64,000 nt of DNA from Gymnopus androsaceus JB14 (lineage: Eukaryota; Basidiomycota; Agaricomycetes; Agaricales; Omphalotaceae). The stretch lies in the NCBI GenBank assembly GCA_009733575.1, contig ML769393.1:448447-512446 (forward strand). The letters run 5' to 3'. The translations under genes were made by a program, and so were the position numbers. The first letter of the stretch is position 1. Every line of letters starts with the position of its first letter. Shown here one piece after another: positions 33,854 through 43,449 of this stretch. Below the pieces are notes generated by a model. The model was given only the letters and a program-made list of their open reading frames with translations, did not search any database and had not been told where the DNA came from.

Positions 33854-34134
33854 GGTGGTTCAGTTCAAAGCGTGAAAGAAACTTCTTCGATAACAATAGA
33901 CTCAAATACCAGTCTTCTTTATTGTTCACGGCAGCCCATTGTTATTCAAGATAATGGATTCCAGACAACGATACACAACGTCACGCAGCGAGGTTATAGT
34001 TAGCTAGTTACTTGGAGTTTACAAACGGAAGGAGAGAGATGTAGTAAAGTATAATATTGTACTGGGTCATCAGAAACTCGTGAAAAAAGAACCCTAATCG
34101 CCTAAAAGATATCAGTAATTATAATGGGGTATAC

Positions 34135-35664
34135 CTAGGCTGCAGACGCAGCAGGAGCCGTGGTCGAGGTGTAGTCCTGGAAGTGGTACATCAATATCAA
34201 TACTCGAGATAAACCATCCTGAACATACCTCCATTTCCGCGTCGAGATCTGCTGCTGATTTGGCAGGGCGAGCATTGTTGTTGCGGGATTTGTGGCCCGC
34301 GCGCCCTCGTCCTCTGCGAGCTCCACCTCTTTTATTCCCAACAAAAACATCATGAGCAAAGGGATTCGTTTCGCTAGCCGTTGCATAACTGACCTAGCGT
34401 TGTTAGGATGAGCAACAGCTGCTGCTGCCGCAGGAGGAGCGACTCGGGAGGCCAGAGAAGGTCCGGCTCCAGGTGCAGCTCGTGTTGGGTCGAAGATGAT
34501 CTCGATCTTCATTGGTCGTTCTGAAGAGGCGGGTATCGAATATGCGTGCAATAGAAGAAGAAGCGAACATTCGTTAGTTGGCTGAATGAGGCAGCAGGAT
34601 GAAGCAATTAAATCTGAACGAATATGGCCATCATCCTAAACATATCTTTGCCCACCACGCCTTCGAGGGATTACCAGCTATGTCTCTGTCTTGTTGCCAG
34701 TGAAACTCCTACGTTAGGTATGCAAATTGGGTCACTGCCCAATATCCTGCACCATCCTGAAACGATGTCGCCAAAAGCCAAAACAAAGCCCGCCACCTTG
34801 TAAACGTAACGCAACCCCAGTTGCTGATATGCATTTGAGGATTGCGACCACATAGCCAGGTTCAGCAGTCAAGCACCGGCAGCTAGTTTCAGGGTGACCA
34901 CTCCTGCTTGTGACTATACAGGAGCAGCACCTTTCACAGCTTTTTGCCTAGGTACCACGCCTTTCCCATGTGCTATTAGAGCCACCGACCAGACAGAGAC
35001 AGGGAGCCGTGAACCTTCTGGAACGCAAAGCAAGAGATAAGGTAGAAACCGGCAACACTCGATTGCTCGAATGCGGCACGACCAGAAGAAGACGAGATGA
35101 AGGGATATGAGAGGCGATACTAACTGCCATCGATGAGTCGGTTGTTGTATTGCTCGAACGCCTTGGTGCCATCTCCTTTGCGTTGGAACAACACAGAGGC
35201 AACGCCCTTGGAGCGACCGTTGCTATCGTAGTGGAGAGTGACCTCACGAAGAGGGCCGACAGTGGCAACGAACAAGTCCTGAAAGAAGAAGAAAAGGGTC
35301 AGAAATTAAACAACAACAAAGTGAATACGACTCACCCTAACTTGTTGTTCGTTTACATCCTGAGGCAAGTTCGAGACCATGATTTTGTTTGCAAGCTGCT
35401 GGGTGGCAGCAGGCTGTGCTTGGGTGGTATTTACAGCTTTAATATGCTGACGAGCAGCAGGGCTAGCGCCGGAATTTCCGAGCACTTGAGCACGAGCAGA
35501 GCGATTACTGCCTCGACGAGAATGGTTCTTTGAGTTCTTTGAGTTCTTTGGGCGAGTTTTGATAATCTGAGGGGTTTTAGGGGGAAAAATGCTGAGTATT
35601 TGTGGCGTAGTAACCAAGTCGGAATTTAACCTACTTCGTCGAGGGATTTGCTCATGTTATCCAT
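34135..35664 (-). CDS. YRA1: mRNA export adaptor, YRA1/ALY-REF family
   Basis: Six exons (35664-35635, 35566-35336, 35278-35125, 34520-34394, 34328-34229, 34176-34135) join in phase to 227 residues. The N-terminal box MDNMSKSLDEII is the conserved UAP56/Sub2-binding motif. An RNA recognition motif follows (KIMVSNLPQDV, then DLFVATVGP, GRSKGVASVLF, RPMKIEIIFD). The next part is rich in Arg and Gly (GGARRGRGRAGHK), and the C-terminal box AKSAADLDAEMEDY is intact. The protein links splicing to nuclear mRNA export through TREX. Intron 3 is 604 nt, about ten times the local norm, and splits the RRM after RLIDG. Confidence 0.93.
34521..35124 (-). other. YRA1: 604-nt intron inside the YRA1 RRM
   Basis: The intron starts GTTAGT at 35124 and ends TTCAG at 34521. 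Most introns in this window are 45-70 nt. It carries no convincing exon. A long regulatory intron is known in budding yeast YRA1, where it serves autoregulation, so the length here may be functional. Confidence 0.75.
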
Positions 35665-35849
35665 TGTGAATTGGGTTGGCGAAAAAACAAGAAAAAAAGG
35701 CGACAACAACGGTAAAGTTGAGTGGCGGTTGTGGTGGTTTGGAATAAGTCAAAGAACGGCTTGTTTGTTAGAGTTTTGCTTTTGTTCCCTCTGCCGAGTT
35801 GCGCCGGGCCGTAAGCACTGCAACTTGCTCTTATATTCCCTCTTTTCTT
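35665..35849. promoter_or_regulatory. Head-to-head intergenic promoter of YRA1 and RPC31
   Basis: Only 185 bases separate the start codons of the divergent YRA1 and RPC31 genes. Both promoters must lie here or overlap the 5' ends. No clear TATA box is visible. Confidence 0.55.
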
Positions 35850-36757
35850 ATGGCTAGCAGAGGGAGAGGCGGCGGCAGAGGCAGGGGTAGCGGAAGAGGC
35901 GGATTGGGAGCAAGCGCCTTGCCTCCAATGGGACTTTCATTCGCAGATATTCAGGCAATGTCAAGGGAAGGAACCGCCTTATATCCAGTACGAATTTATT
36001 CATTTTTTATCGAGTAAAACTTGATATTTCATCTAGCCCATGAGACCTCCAGTTATGACTGAAGCTTCCGAAAAGGAAAAGCGAATAGCTCAACTACAGA
36101 TCGGATTTGCATCAAGGCTACGAAAATCTGAGTATTATGTCGTAGAATCCACAAAGTCTACTGGTATGCTTGCAAGCGATGTGTAAGTTTCCATTATATG
36201 CTCAAGCTGAGTTTCAAGAGTTACCTCGATACTCGGACAAGTATCGACCTTCACCTGCATCCCAGCCAAGACTGAAGCGCAATGATCTGCCACGCCCCCT
36301 TTTTCCCTACCGAAATATTCGAAGGTCACTTTAATCCCAAGAAAAAGATGAAAGGTTCACCATTTATCCTCTAAACCCAGTTGATGCTCATCGGATTACA
36401 GTCCCGCGGCGGCAAGCTACACAGAAGAAAAAGCTCAATCTCGACGAAATGCTCGACGATGATGAAGCAGTACGTGCTCTGCTCTTATACCATCAACGCG
36501 TTAAATAATGGTGCTCGCAGAATGAATCTGGAGAGGAAGGATCAGATGCTGCTGGTTCTCAAGGTGATCCTGACTACGACACCGAAGAAGAGTACGACAA
36601 CGACTACGCCGAGAACTACTTTGACAATGGAGAAGGAGAAAACCTTGACGATCTTGGAGACGGCGGTGGAGGAGATGAAGGTGGAGGAGGAGGTAAGTAT
36701 CCTGTTGTGCCCTAACCGATTTCCCTCATCGTTTCTGCAGGCGGCGATTATGATTGA
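35850..36757 (+). CDS. RPC31: RNA polymerase III subunit RPC31/RPC7 (reading frame interrupted)
   Basis: The N-terminus is RGG-rich and runs into ALPPMGLSFADIQAMSRE and LYPPM, typical of the RPC31 subunit. A middle part (YVVEST, LPRYSDKYRP, NDLPRPLFP) and the very acidic C-terminus (DYDTEEEYDNDYAENYF, ending GDYD) fit too. RPC31 belongs to the Pol III-specific subcomplex needed to start tRNA and 5S rRNA transcription. Certain exons are 35850-35987, 36037-about 36169, one starting near 36217, up to 36469, 36521-36692 and 36741-36757. Between about 36290 and 36360 the frame breaks twice: TEIFEGHFNPKKKMK reads in one frame and FTIYPLNPVDAHR in another. An extra T in the T5 run at 36300-36304 and a missing A near 36351-36353 would explain it. 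Confidence 0.72.
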
Positions 36758-37076
36758 GCTTTGGAGAACATCTGAACCAGTTACATGTGAGTTCCATTGG
36801 CATTATTCCATGTTGACGAAACCATAAAATAGTATCGTAGCAGCTCGAGCTTCATTTGTATCAACGAAATTGATGTGTGCGTTAAATATGTCAAACATGA
36901 TGATCTGCTGGTGATGGAAGAGATATCCGGAAGTGCTTAGCATGAGTACGTTGCTTACAGTAACAATCTTTGCTAGAATCTCCTCTCTTTGACAGTGAGA
37001 ACTTATCGTCAAGCCGACGTATAAAATCGAGGATGGTTCGCCAAGACCAACCCAAGACCGTTACCACTCGGTCAAC
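36758..37076. other. Intergenic region
   Basis: About 320 bases lie between RPC31 and the membrane-protein gene. No gene is seen. They presumably hold the 3' end of one gene and the promoter of the next. Confidence 0.4.
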
Positions 37077-37639
37077 ATGAACGCTCTCAGACGCAGCTGC
37101 CGGACTCAGCTCGTCGCTGACGCATTCGTCGTCGCAGTCCTGTCTGTTGCTCAGATCGTTCTCCTCTATCTCTTATGGATGAAGGATCGTTTCTTCGTTC
37201 CTCCAGAACTACTCGTCGCAAGCTTCATCGAGACGGTTCTTGGTGACACTCCTTCTTCAGCTTGCTGCTTTCATCCAACTATCCCTCCTCGTGTGGGGCC
37301 TCTTCGGCTTTTGCGCTCATCGGGTGAAATCTAAGGGTGATACGGGGTTCCGACTGGATGGAGATTTCATCAGAGATCTTTTCTTTGGGGTGCTCTACGT
37401 ACCGCTCTGCCTCGGTGGAGCGTTCTTGACTGCTGCCGCGTCGCGTCCATGGCATACAGGAACCTTTCGAAGGAGGCATCGAGATTTTTTCGAGGATTGT
37501 GCCGTTGGTTCTGGTAATTCTCCTCGTCATTCTCGGAATTTATATCATTTATCGCGGTTCACAAAGTCCCTTGTTGCAATCTCCCCCTCACCTTCTTCCT
37601 GTTGGGACCCGATATCTGCAGCGACAAGAGACGACCTGA
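37077..37639 (+). CDS. Small multi-pass membrane protein, function unknown
   Basis: The model has three exons (37077-37157, 37207-37398, 37460-37639) joining in phase to 150 residues. Hydrophobic segments are DAFVVAVLSVAQI, LVTLLLQLAAFIQLSLLVWG and IVPLVLVILLVILGIYIIY, suggesting three or four membrane spans, with a short charged C-terminal tail. Both introns were chosen because they join the hydrophobic frames and use GT-AG sites of 49 and 61 nt. The donors are weak and the model is tentative. I recognise no family. Confidence 0.45.
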
Positions 37640-38615
37640 TATTCATCATCACCGGATTGCTGCTCTTTGCCTTTGTACGCTCTGTTGGCCGTTTACCCTC
37701 GCAGGCTCTTCGCGTTGCTTAACGAGCCCCAAATCCTCACTGTTGTGGACATAGTGAAGCTCAGGAGCAGTATCACCTGCTATCGCCGCGTCCTTGACTG
37801 GGTCTGGCATATTGGTGCTATTCTGTGTCATGGCTATCCAGACATGTAGGAGACGGACGTCTAGAGGAGTACTACCACTGCAGCGGGAGATCAGCTTGGA
37901 CATCATGCATGGCACATAACGCGAGTGATATTTTTCTCTTGCTCCGCAATGCTCAAGCTAGGCTCCCTGTGTTCTCAAAGACGATTCCAGCATCCAAACC
38001 ATGCGTTGGAAAAGCTAAACCGGAAAATTTACCTCTGCCAATAGCTCGGGGCGAGGTTGTTGCCGGCCTGTGGTTCATAGATCCTTCAAAGGTCTGCTCG
38101 ATTCATACACGCAGAAGTCGTTTTCACTGCTTCTTAGGTATGTGAATCTTACAGGGCTCCACGAGTCTGAAACGATGGACCAGGAACAGGTTGTCGAACG
38201 ACGCTTCTCCGAATCTCTTTTTTTTCAGGCTCTATGACTTCGTGGAACATAAAGCTCGATCATGATAGTATGTACAAGTATGTACAGTAGGATGTCGCAG
38301 TAACACTGGGCATTCTAGGTTGTAGAACGTTTGTTAGTTTGTACTCTGATTTGCTAACCAACTTCGAGCACTCGTAATTCATGTACTGGTACTGTATGCA
38401 ATTTTATCTGCCCTCTATGGAACGCGTTACAATTTCGACTTCCTGATTGGCTACTAAACAGGCGCCCGCGGTTTTTTCTGTGTTTTGAACGCTCAGCTTG
38501 TATTGAGCGATCTTGAATGCTCGCTCGGACTCGGCTCTTGATTCCTCATATTCCTTGTAGAGCTTTATTTCACACAAAGATCTACCCAATTCGAGGACCC
38601 TTCCAGTGGTTACCG
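37640..38615. other. Intergenic region, no gene recognised
   Basis: About 1 kb lies between the membrane-protein gene and TRM2. A minus-strand frame at 38404-38631 has no recognisable motif and overlaps the presumed TRM2 start. The first exon of TRM2 may begin within this stretch. Confidence 0.35.
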
Positions 38616-40584
38616 ATGTCTTCTCCTGCAAGCAATCGAAGAAAAAGCCCCAGCATTCGATGAAAAAGGGCCAGGCAAACGTCCTCGCGCTCCATCCCCG
38701 CTTTCACAAGAAGAAAAACAAGCCAAAAGGGCTAAATCTATAGCCAAAGCCTCAGCTAAACGGCTGAAGAAACAACGAGGACATATTCCAGAGGCCTGCA
38801 CTGTTGAGGATGTTCGATGGAAAGATATCGTCAGTATTATTGGAAAGGACGTTGTAGATAAAGCCATAGAAGATGGGGAGGAGTTTGATTCACCATTTCC
38901 TTTCAAGTCGGAAGTGGAATTGGAGGTCAAAGCGATATCTTCGAATGGTACGTCTACATATCAAAACTGAGGCGCGAGACAGACGAACATGTTTAGGTAT
39001 CTAGGTGAGGGCCTGGCCCAATCAGACGAGGAAGGTGCACGACCATGGGTGGTCGTTATTCCCTTTTGCCTTCCAGGCGAACGTGTAAAATGCCGTGTCT
39101 ACAAGAACGATAGGATGCATAGTCTCTGTAGGTACTCTTCCAAAGCCAAACCACGCAAGTTTCTCATTCCACCACGATCTTCTAGCCGATTTTATACAGA
39201 TCGTTCGACCTAATCCCGAGCTTCGAGACGACGAGAGGGTGAAATGCCAATACTTTTCCAAGTGCGGAGGCTGTCAGTATCAGGTAAGAACGACTGCCAG
39301 GTTCTTTCTCCGATGACTAACTTATTTTGTCATTTAGATGCTTTCCTATGAAACTCAGCTCGCGTTTAAGCGGAACGTAGTGGTAAAAGCTTACAAAAAC
39401 TATTCTGGTATGTTTCACTCGCTTACTTGACTTTCGCAAGTCTCAATGTGCCCCTAGATCTTCCCGAATCCAGTATTCCTGAAATTCAGCCTACCATTGG
39501 TTCACCACTGCAATATGGTTATCGAACGAAGATCACACCTCATTTCCAGGCTCCGCCGAGCAAAATAGATCGAACTGGTCTTGAAGCTCAGGTTGCAGAC
39601 GGTACCAAGCCACATTGGTTGCAGATTGGGTTTAACGTCCAGGGCCAAAATAAAGTCTTTGATATCGAGGTGCAACAAATATCATCTCTGCATCCTCCGT
39701 CCACTGACCTTTATCTAGGAATGTCCCATTGCAACTCCTGTCATCAACAAGGCAATACCTGAAATATTCGAGAATGTAGTGAAGTAAGCTCTATTTTCGT
39801 ATTGAGAGCTCTCTCGCTGACCCCTCTACCTAGGACCATACACACTTACAAAAGAGGAGCCACCCTCTTGCTCCGGGAGTCGCTTGACACTTCCGTGGAC
39901 CCTGATCCAAGCGACACGAGCAAGGACAAGCAGGTATGCGTTACCAACAGCAATGCATCCATTCGAGAACGAGTAGGAGGTTTCCTATTTGAATACCTTG
40001 CTGGCTCGTTCTTCCAGAACAACAATTCCATCCTCCCATCATTAACTTCCTACGTTCGTGAAGCCATAAGTGCGCTTTATCCCGATCCTAACGATCCCAA
40101 TCACCCTACCCACCTCATCGACACATATTGTGGGTCTGGCTTGTTCGCTATCACCCTTTCGCCCGACTTTTCTACGGTAGCAGGTATCGAGATCTCTGCC
40201 GACTCTATCCTGTACGCGAAACACAACGCAAAATTGAACAATATTGCACCAGAAAAGATGTCGTTCCGCAAGGGTGATGCAGCAGAGATTTTCAAATCCG
40301 TTTCGGATTTCCCTGCTGAAAAAACGGTCATGGTTATCGATCCGCCGAGGAAAGGTTGTGATGATCCTTTCATCAAGCAGCTACTGGAATTCCGACCAAA
40401 GGTGGTGGCTTATGTGAGCTGTAACGTGCATACGCAAGCTAGGGATGTTGGGAAAATCCTTAGAGCTACTCTAGATGTGGTAGAGGGTGAGGGGAAGAAG
40501 TACGTGCTGGAGAGTTTGCGAGGGTTCGATCTGTTTCCACAAACTGCACACGTTGAATCTGTAGCGATTCTTAGACTTGTTTAG
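38616..40584 (+). CDS. TRM2: tRNA (uracil-5-)-methyltransferase, TRM2 / TrmA-RlmD type
   Basis: Exons are up to 38947, then 39005-39127, 39186-39283, 39338-39407, 39458-39669, 39719-39783 and 39834-40584, all joining in phase. The N-terminal part is Lys-rich (KRAKSIAKASAKRLKKQRG). Next come a TRAM-like segment (GERVKCRVYK) and the CQYFSKCGGCQYQ cysteine cluster. The methyltransferase domain has FFQNNN, the SAM-binding DTYCGSGLFAI, IDPPRKGC, and the catalytic cysteine in YVSCN. The C-terminus FDLFPQTAHVESVA is standard. The enzyme makes 5-methyluridine at position 54 of tRNAs. The first-exon start is uncertain: the ATG at 38616 is in a different frame from the clear coding stretch beginning near 38632, so a small upstream exon or an indel is likely. 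Confidence 0.88.
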
Positions 40585-40650
40585 CATATTGTTTAGCATA
40601 TTGCTACATACATATGTACATATACAACTTGATTGGCAATGCTTTTTCTA

Positions 40651-40785
40651 TGCCGTGCTAGACTCGAACCAGTACCTTTTGCACGGCAGTGATGAGAGTC
40701 GATCACTCCGTCGGCAAAGGCTTTGATCGATTCAGACTAATCATCAAAACTCACAGAAGCTACTGGCACGAGTCTAATGCCGTGC
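40651..40785. repeat. Compound inverted repeat with tRNA B-box-like motif
   Basis: TGCCGTGC at 40651-40658 is inverted at 40681-40688 and occurs again directly at about 40778-40785. The block next to the first copy (TAGACTCGAACCAGTA) is inverted at 40761-40776 with 14 of 16 bases matching. On the minus strand the sequence ending at 40651 reads GGTTCGAGTC, close to a tRNA B box, followed by a CACGGCA end. No matching D arm or standard anticodon arm was found, so this is a repeat or tRNA-derived fragment rather than a tRNA gene. Confidence 0.5.
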
Positions 40786-40880
40786 GCTTTTACGCTCCAC
40801 GTGGCGTGCTTGATCCTGTAAGCGCTCTTCTTTCTAACTCTTTCCTTACGTTCATATCTACTCCCAAATTTGCTGTTCTA

Positions 40881-41729
40881 ATGTCGCGATGGAGTCAGTA
40901 TGATGAGGTATGTCTAGTACTGCTTTTCAACCTAACCACTGACATCGTGCTAAAAGGACAGTTACCGTTTGCCCGAAGGGATGAAGCGTATCGGTTATGA
41001 TTCTGATACTGGAAGGTATTTATTCAGAGACCAGACAGGCTCAATCTGGCAAGGAGGGGAGGGCGCTGAATTTGGTGAGATGACTCGAGGTATGTATCAT
41101 CCATTACTGGGTTGGATGCACAATAGAGCGTATTAGCCAGTTTGATACTAGAAACCTGATTGGCTGGAAAATGCTCCAACAATACAAAACTTCCTAATCG
41201 AAAAAGTTTACGACGTGTGGCTAATACGCTCTAATTAATAAACTATTCTAGTCTCCCATGGTCGTCGTCCTGAACCCGATGAACAGGAAGCACAGACTCC
41301 TTTGCGTGCTGACGGATATCAGCCAATAGCAACCGGCGATGTGAGTGTCTATCCCAAAGTGTCTACATCCATACGTAGACTCACCTTCTTCAGAGCGAAC
41401 CCCTTGCTTTCCGACATCAGATGAACGCAAGTGCTTACCGGACGCTTGCTCCGTTCTTTTTGCTTGTCGGAGTTACAGTGCTGCTCATCTGGAAGTTCAT
41501 ATTCTCCTACGGATGGTCTGAGCCCCAAAGTCCATGCCCTGGAAATGCAACCACGCCGTACATGGTCCAACCAGGCGAGTATTGCTGGGAGATTGCCCAC
41601 ACCCATAATTGCACTTTGGACGAGCTGGAACTCTTGAATCCCGATGTTAACTGCGATAGTTTACGCCCAGGGACTGTTGTGTGTCTACCGCTCGTCGTGC
41701 CAGCGCCATCGCCATCGCAATCACTTTGA
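40881..41729 (+). CDS. Single-pass membrane protein with C-terminal LysM domain
   Basis: Four exons (40881-40907, 40957-41089, 41252-41340, 41394-41729) join in phase to 194 residues. The N-terminus MSRWSQYDEDSYRLPEGMKR and the following GYDSDTGRYLFRD repeat-like unit are cytosolic in character. A transmembrane helix follows (LAPFFLLVGVTVLLIWKFIF). The outer part has a LysM-type module: YMVQPGEYCWEIAHTHNC, then LELLNPDVNC and PGTVVCLP, with cysteines usual for fungal LysM domains. LysM domains bind chitin or related N-acetylglucosamine polymers, so a link to the cell wall is likely. Intron 2 (41090-41251) is enlarged by a 106-bp transposon-like insert. Confidence 0.82.
41126..41231. mobile_element. 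106-bp MITE-like element in an intron
   Basis: Perfect 14-bp terminal inverted repeats, GAGCGTATTAGCCA at 41126-41139 and TGGCTAATACGCTC at 41218-41231, are flanked on both sides by TA (41124-41125 and 41232-41233). TA target duplication with short perfect inverted ends is the mark of Tc1/mariner-type non-autonomous elements. There is no coding capacity. Without the insert the host intron would be about 54 nt, the local norm. Confidence 0.85.
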
Positions 41730-42337
41730 TTGTCGACTCATCTATCTCGTATTGATATATCTACTCCTGGGACTTTATATTTAAGGATGCTTGTATTCTC
41801 ATCGTCGCACTAATGGAATCATGCCTGTTGTTCGCCGCTCCGGATGCTTTGCAATTCCACTTCCTTACCCTTCTATCTAGCCGGCTAACTTCTCTCTTCT
41901 TCCCCGTGATTTTGTCGAAGAAAGCAGAAACTAGTTGTCGCGCTCCTGTCTCTTAAGCTAGAGCTTTCGATGGTTAGTCTTCCAGAGTTGTGACTCGTTC
42001 GACAAATTGATGTCTTGAAGTCTAGCTTCTAGTTCCTTCTTGGTTCCTTCCCTTCAACCACTGCTTTAATTCACATGCTTGAGCAACTTTTAAGCTTTAA
42101 CTCGTGCAACTATCCTACCCCCTCCCTGTTTTATGCCAAGACGGCTTTCGAACAGTCACGTTCTCGTCCGACATATACTCCATGAATTCAGAGCATCATC
42201 ATCTGACTCTAGGCATCGTATGCTTCCAATACGTCCGGCATTCGTTCTGTGTGCACTGAGCGTATAAATTCTTCAGGAAGAATCAGGTTGGTCGGTTGAG
42301 ACCCTGCGTCGTCCATCTCACACACAGAAGTAACGCC
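41730..42337. other. Intergenic region
   Basis: About 600 bases of pyrimidine-rich spacer follow the LysM gene. No gene is seen; the promoter of the following secreted-protein gene is probably here. Confidence 0.4.
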
Positions 42338-43282
42338 ATGATTGCCAGCTTCCGCACCCTTGCTTTCACTGTTCTGAGCTTCCTGCTCCTCAATGTTACA
42401 GGAGTTCCTACTGCGCAGGTATCAGACTCATCGGACTCATCGGACCTCTCGGAGGATTGACCATCGGCGAAATCATCAACGCGCTCGGTATTGGACTTGT
42501 TAAGAACATCAATACTTTTATTACGGTGGGTTCTGTCTGGTCTAGTGAATTTTAATGGACTCACACTTGTTATTCCTCTCCTAGCTTGACTCGCTCGTAA
42601 CCAACCTTGTTTCGTGAGCTTTTTTCCTTAGTTTAAAGTGCTTCACTAATGGTGCGAGGAATGTAGGGTTAACTTCACCGGTAATAGTTTTTCTGGAATG
42701 ACAGTACTACCAGCTTAAATATCTGGAACAGTCGAAAACCCATTGATTATCGAGCTTACTCTCGATAGTGTGTCGAGTACTGCTGGGCTCAATGGCACAG
42801 TTTATGCGACATTTAATCATACCTTTTCTCCCCCCGTGGTCGTTCCCATTCTGGGTTCAGCAAATTCTGGCGTTATTGACAATGTGTTCTTGCCGCAAGG
42901 TCGGTCCTACTGAAAAACTGACCTGTGGAATAGAATTTGAACTTCTCATCTTAATACCAGGGGCTACCGAGACATTGAATATCATTCCTTTCGGTGTGCT
43001 CGACCTCTTGGATACGAATGTTAATGTTCGGTGAGTAACATAGTGCAATCCCATCCAGTAGAATATCTAATTTCCTTCAAGTGCTGGATCGATTTTTGGA
43101 ATTGGGGGTATTCCCATTGCGATTGATGGGCTCGTGAGTCTGATTTCACTTGCTCTGACAGCTGCGCTCACTTGGTTACACAGGTCCAAGATAATGTCCC
43201 TACTACGTGAGTTGTGCTTTTTTGGAATAAGCCTTCATCGCTGACAATGTTCTGTAGGTACACTTTGGATCTCACGGACTAA
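42338..43282 (+). pseudogene. Secreted-protein gene with broken reading frame
   Basis: A signal peptide starts at 42338 (IASFRTLAFTVLSFLLLNVTG). The later coding blocks are LIGPLGGLTIGEIINALGIG near 42430, VENPLIIELTLDSVSSTAGL near 42740, NIIPFGVLDLLDTNV near 42980, and a short end VQDNVPTTYTLDLTD. The 3' exons splice well (donor near 43030, acceptors near 43080, 43183 and 43257) and end at 43282. Two breaks are seen: the frame changes between the signal peptide and LIGLIG near 42425, and an in-frame TAA occurs near 42713 in the expected exon. It could be a decayed gene or one with sequence errors or unmodelled splicing. The family is not recognised; the mature part looks beta-rich with N-glycosylation sites. 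Confidence 0.5.
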
Positions 43283-43449
43283 GAGGGACCATTCAATATG
43301 CTACACCTAATGCTCTTCTTGTTGTACTCTTGGTTGTACTGGCTCTTTACAAATGATGAAATAAAACCGAAGTTTATACCCCAAGAACATATAGTAGCAT
43401 ATGTACATTATGGTTACAGATCCTTGCTATCCAGTCCCTCACTGGTCCT

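Noticed and set aside
36359..36827. 148-codon plus-strand frame rich in Thr/Lys
   Set aside because: It is a shifted reading of the acidic RPC31 C-terminus, whose exon frame is well supported.
40651..40725. Minus-strand tRNA gene
   Set aside because: The B-box-like motif and a partly paired acceptor are present, but there is no D arm, the acceptor has mismatches, and the length is only about 66 nt.
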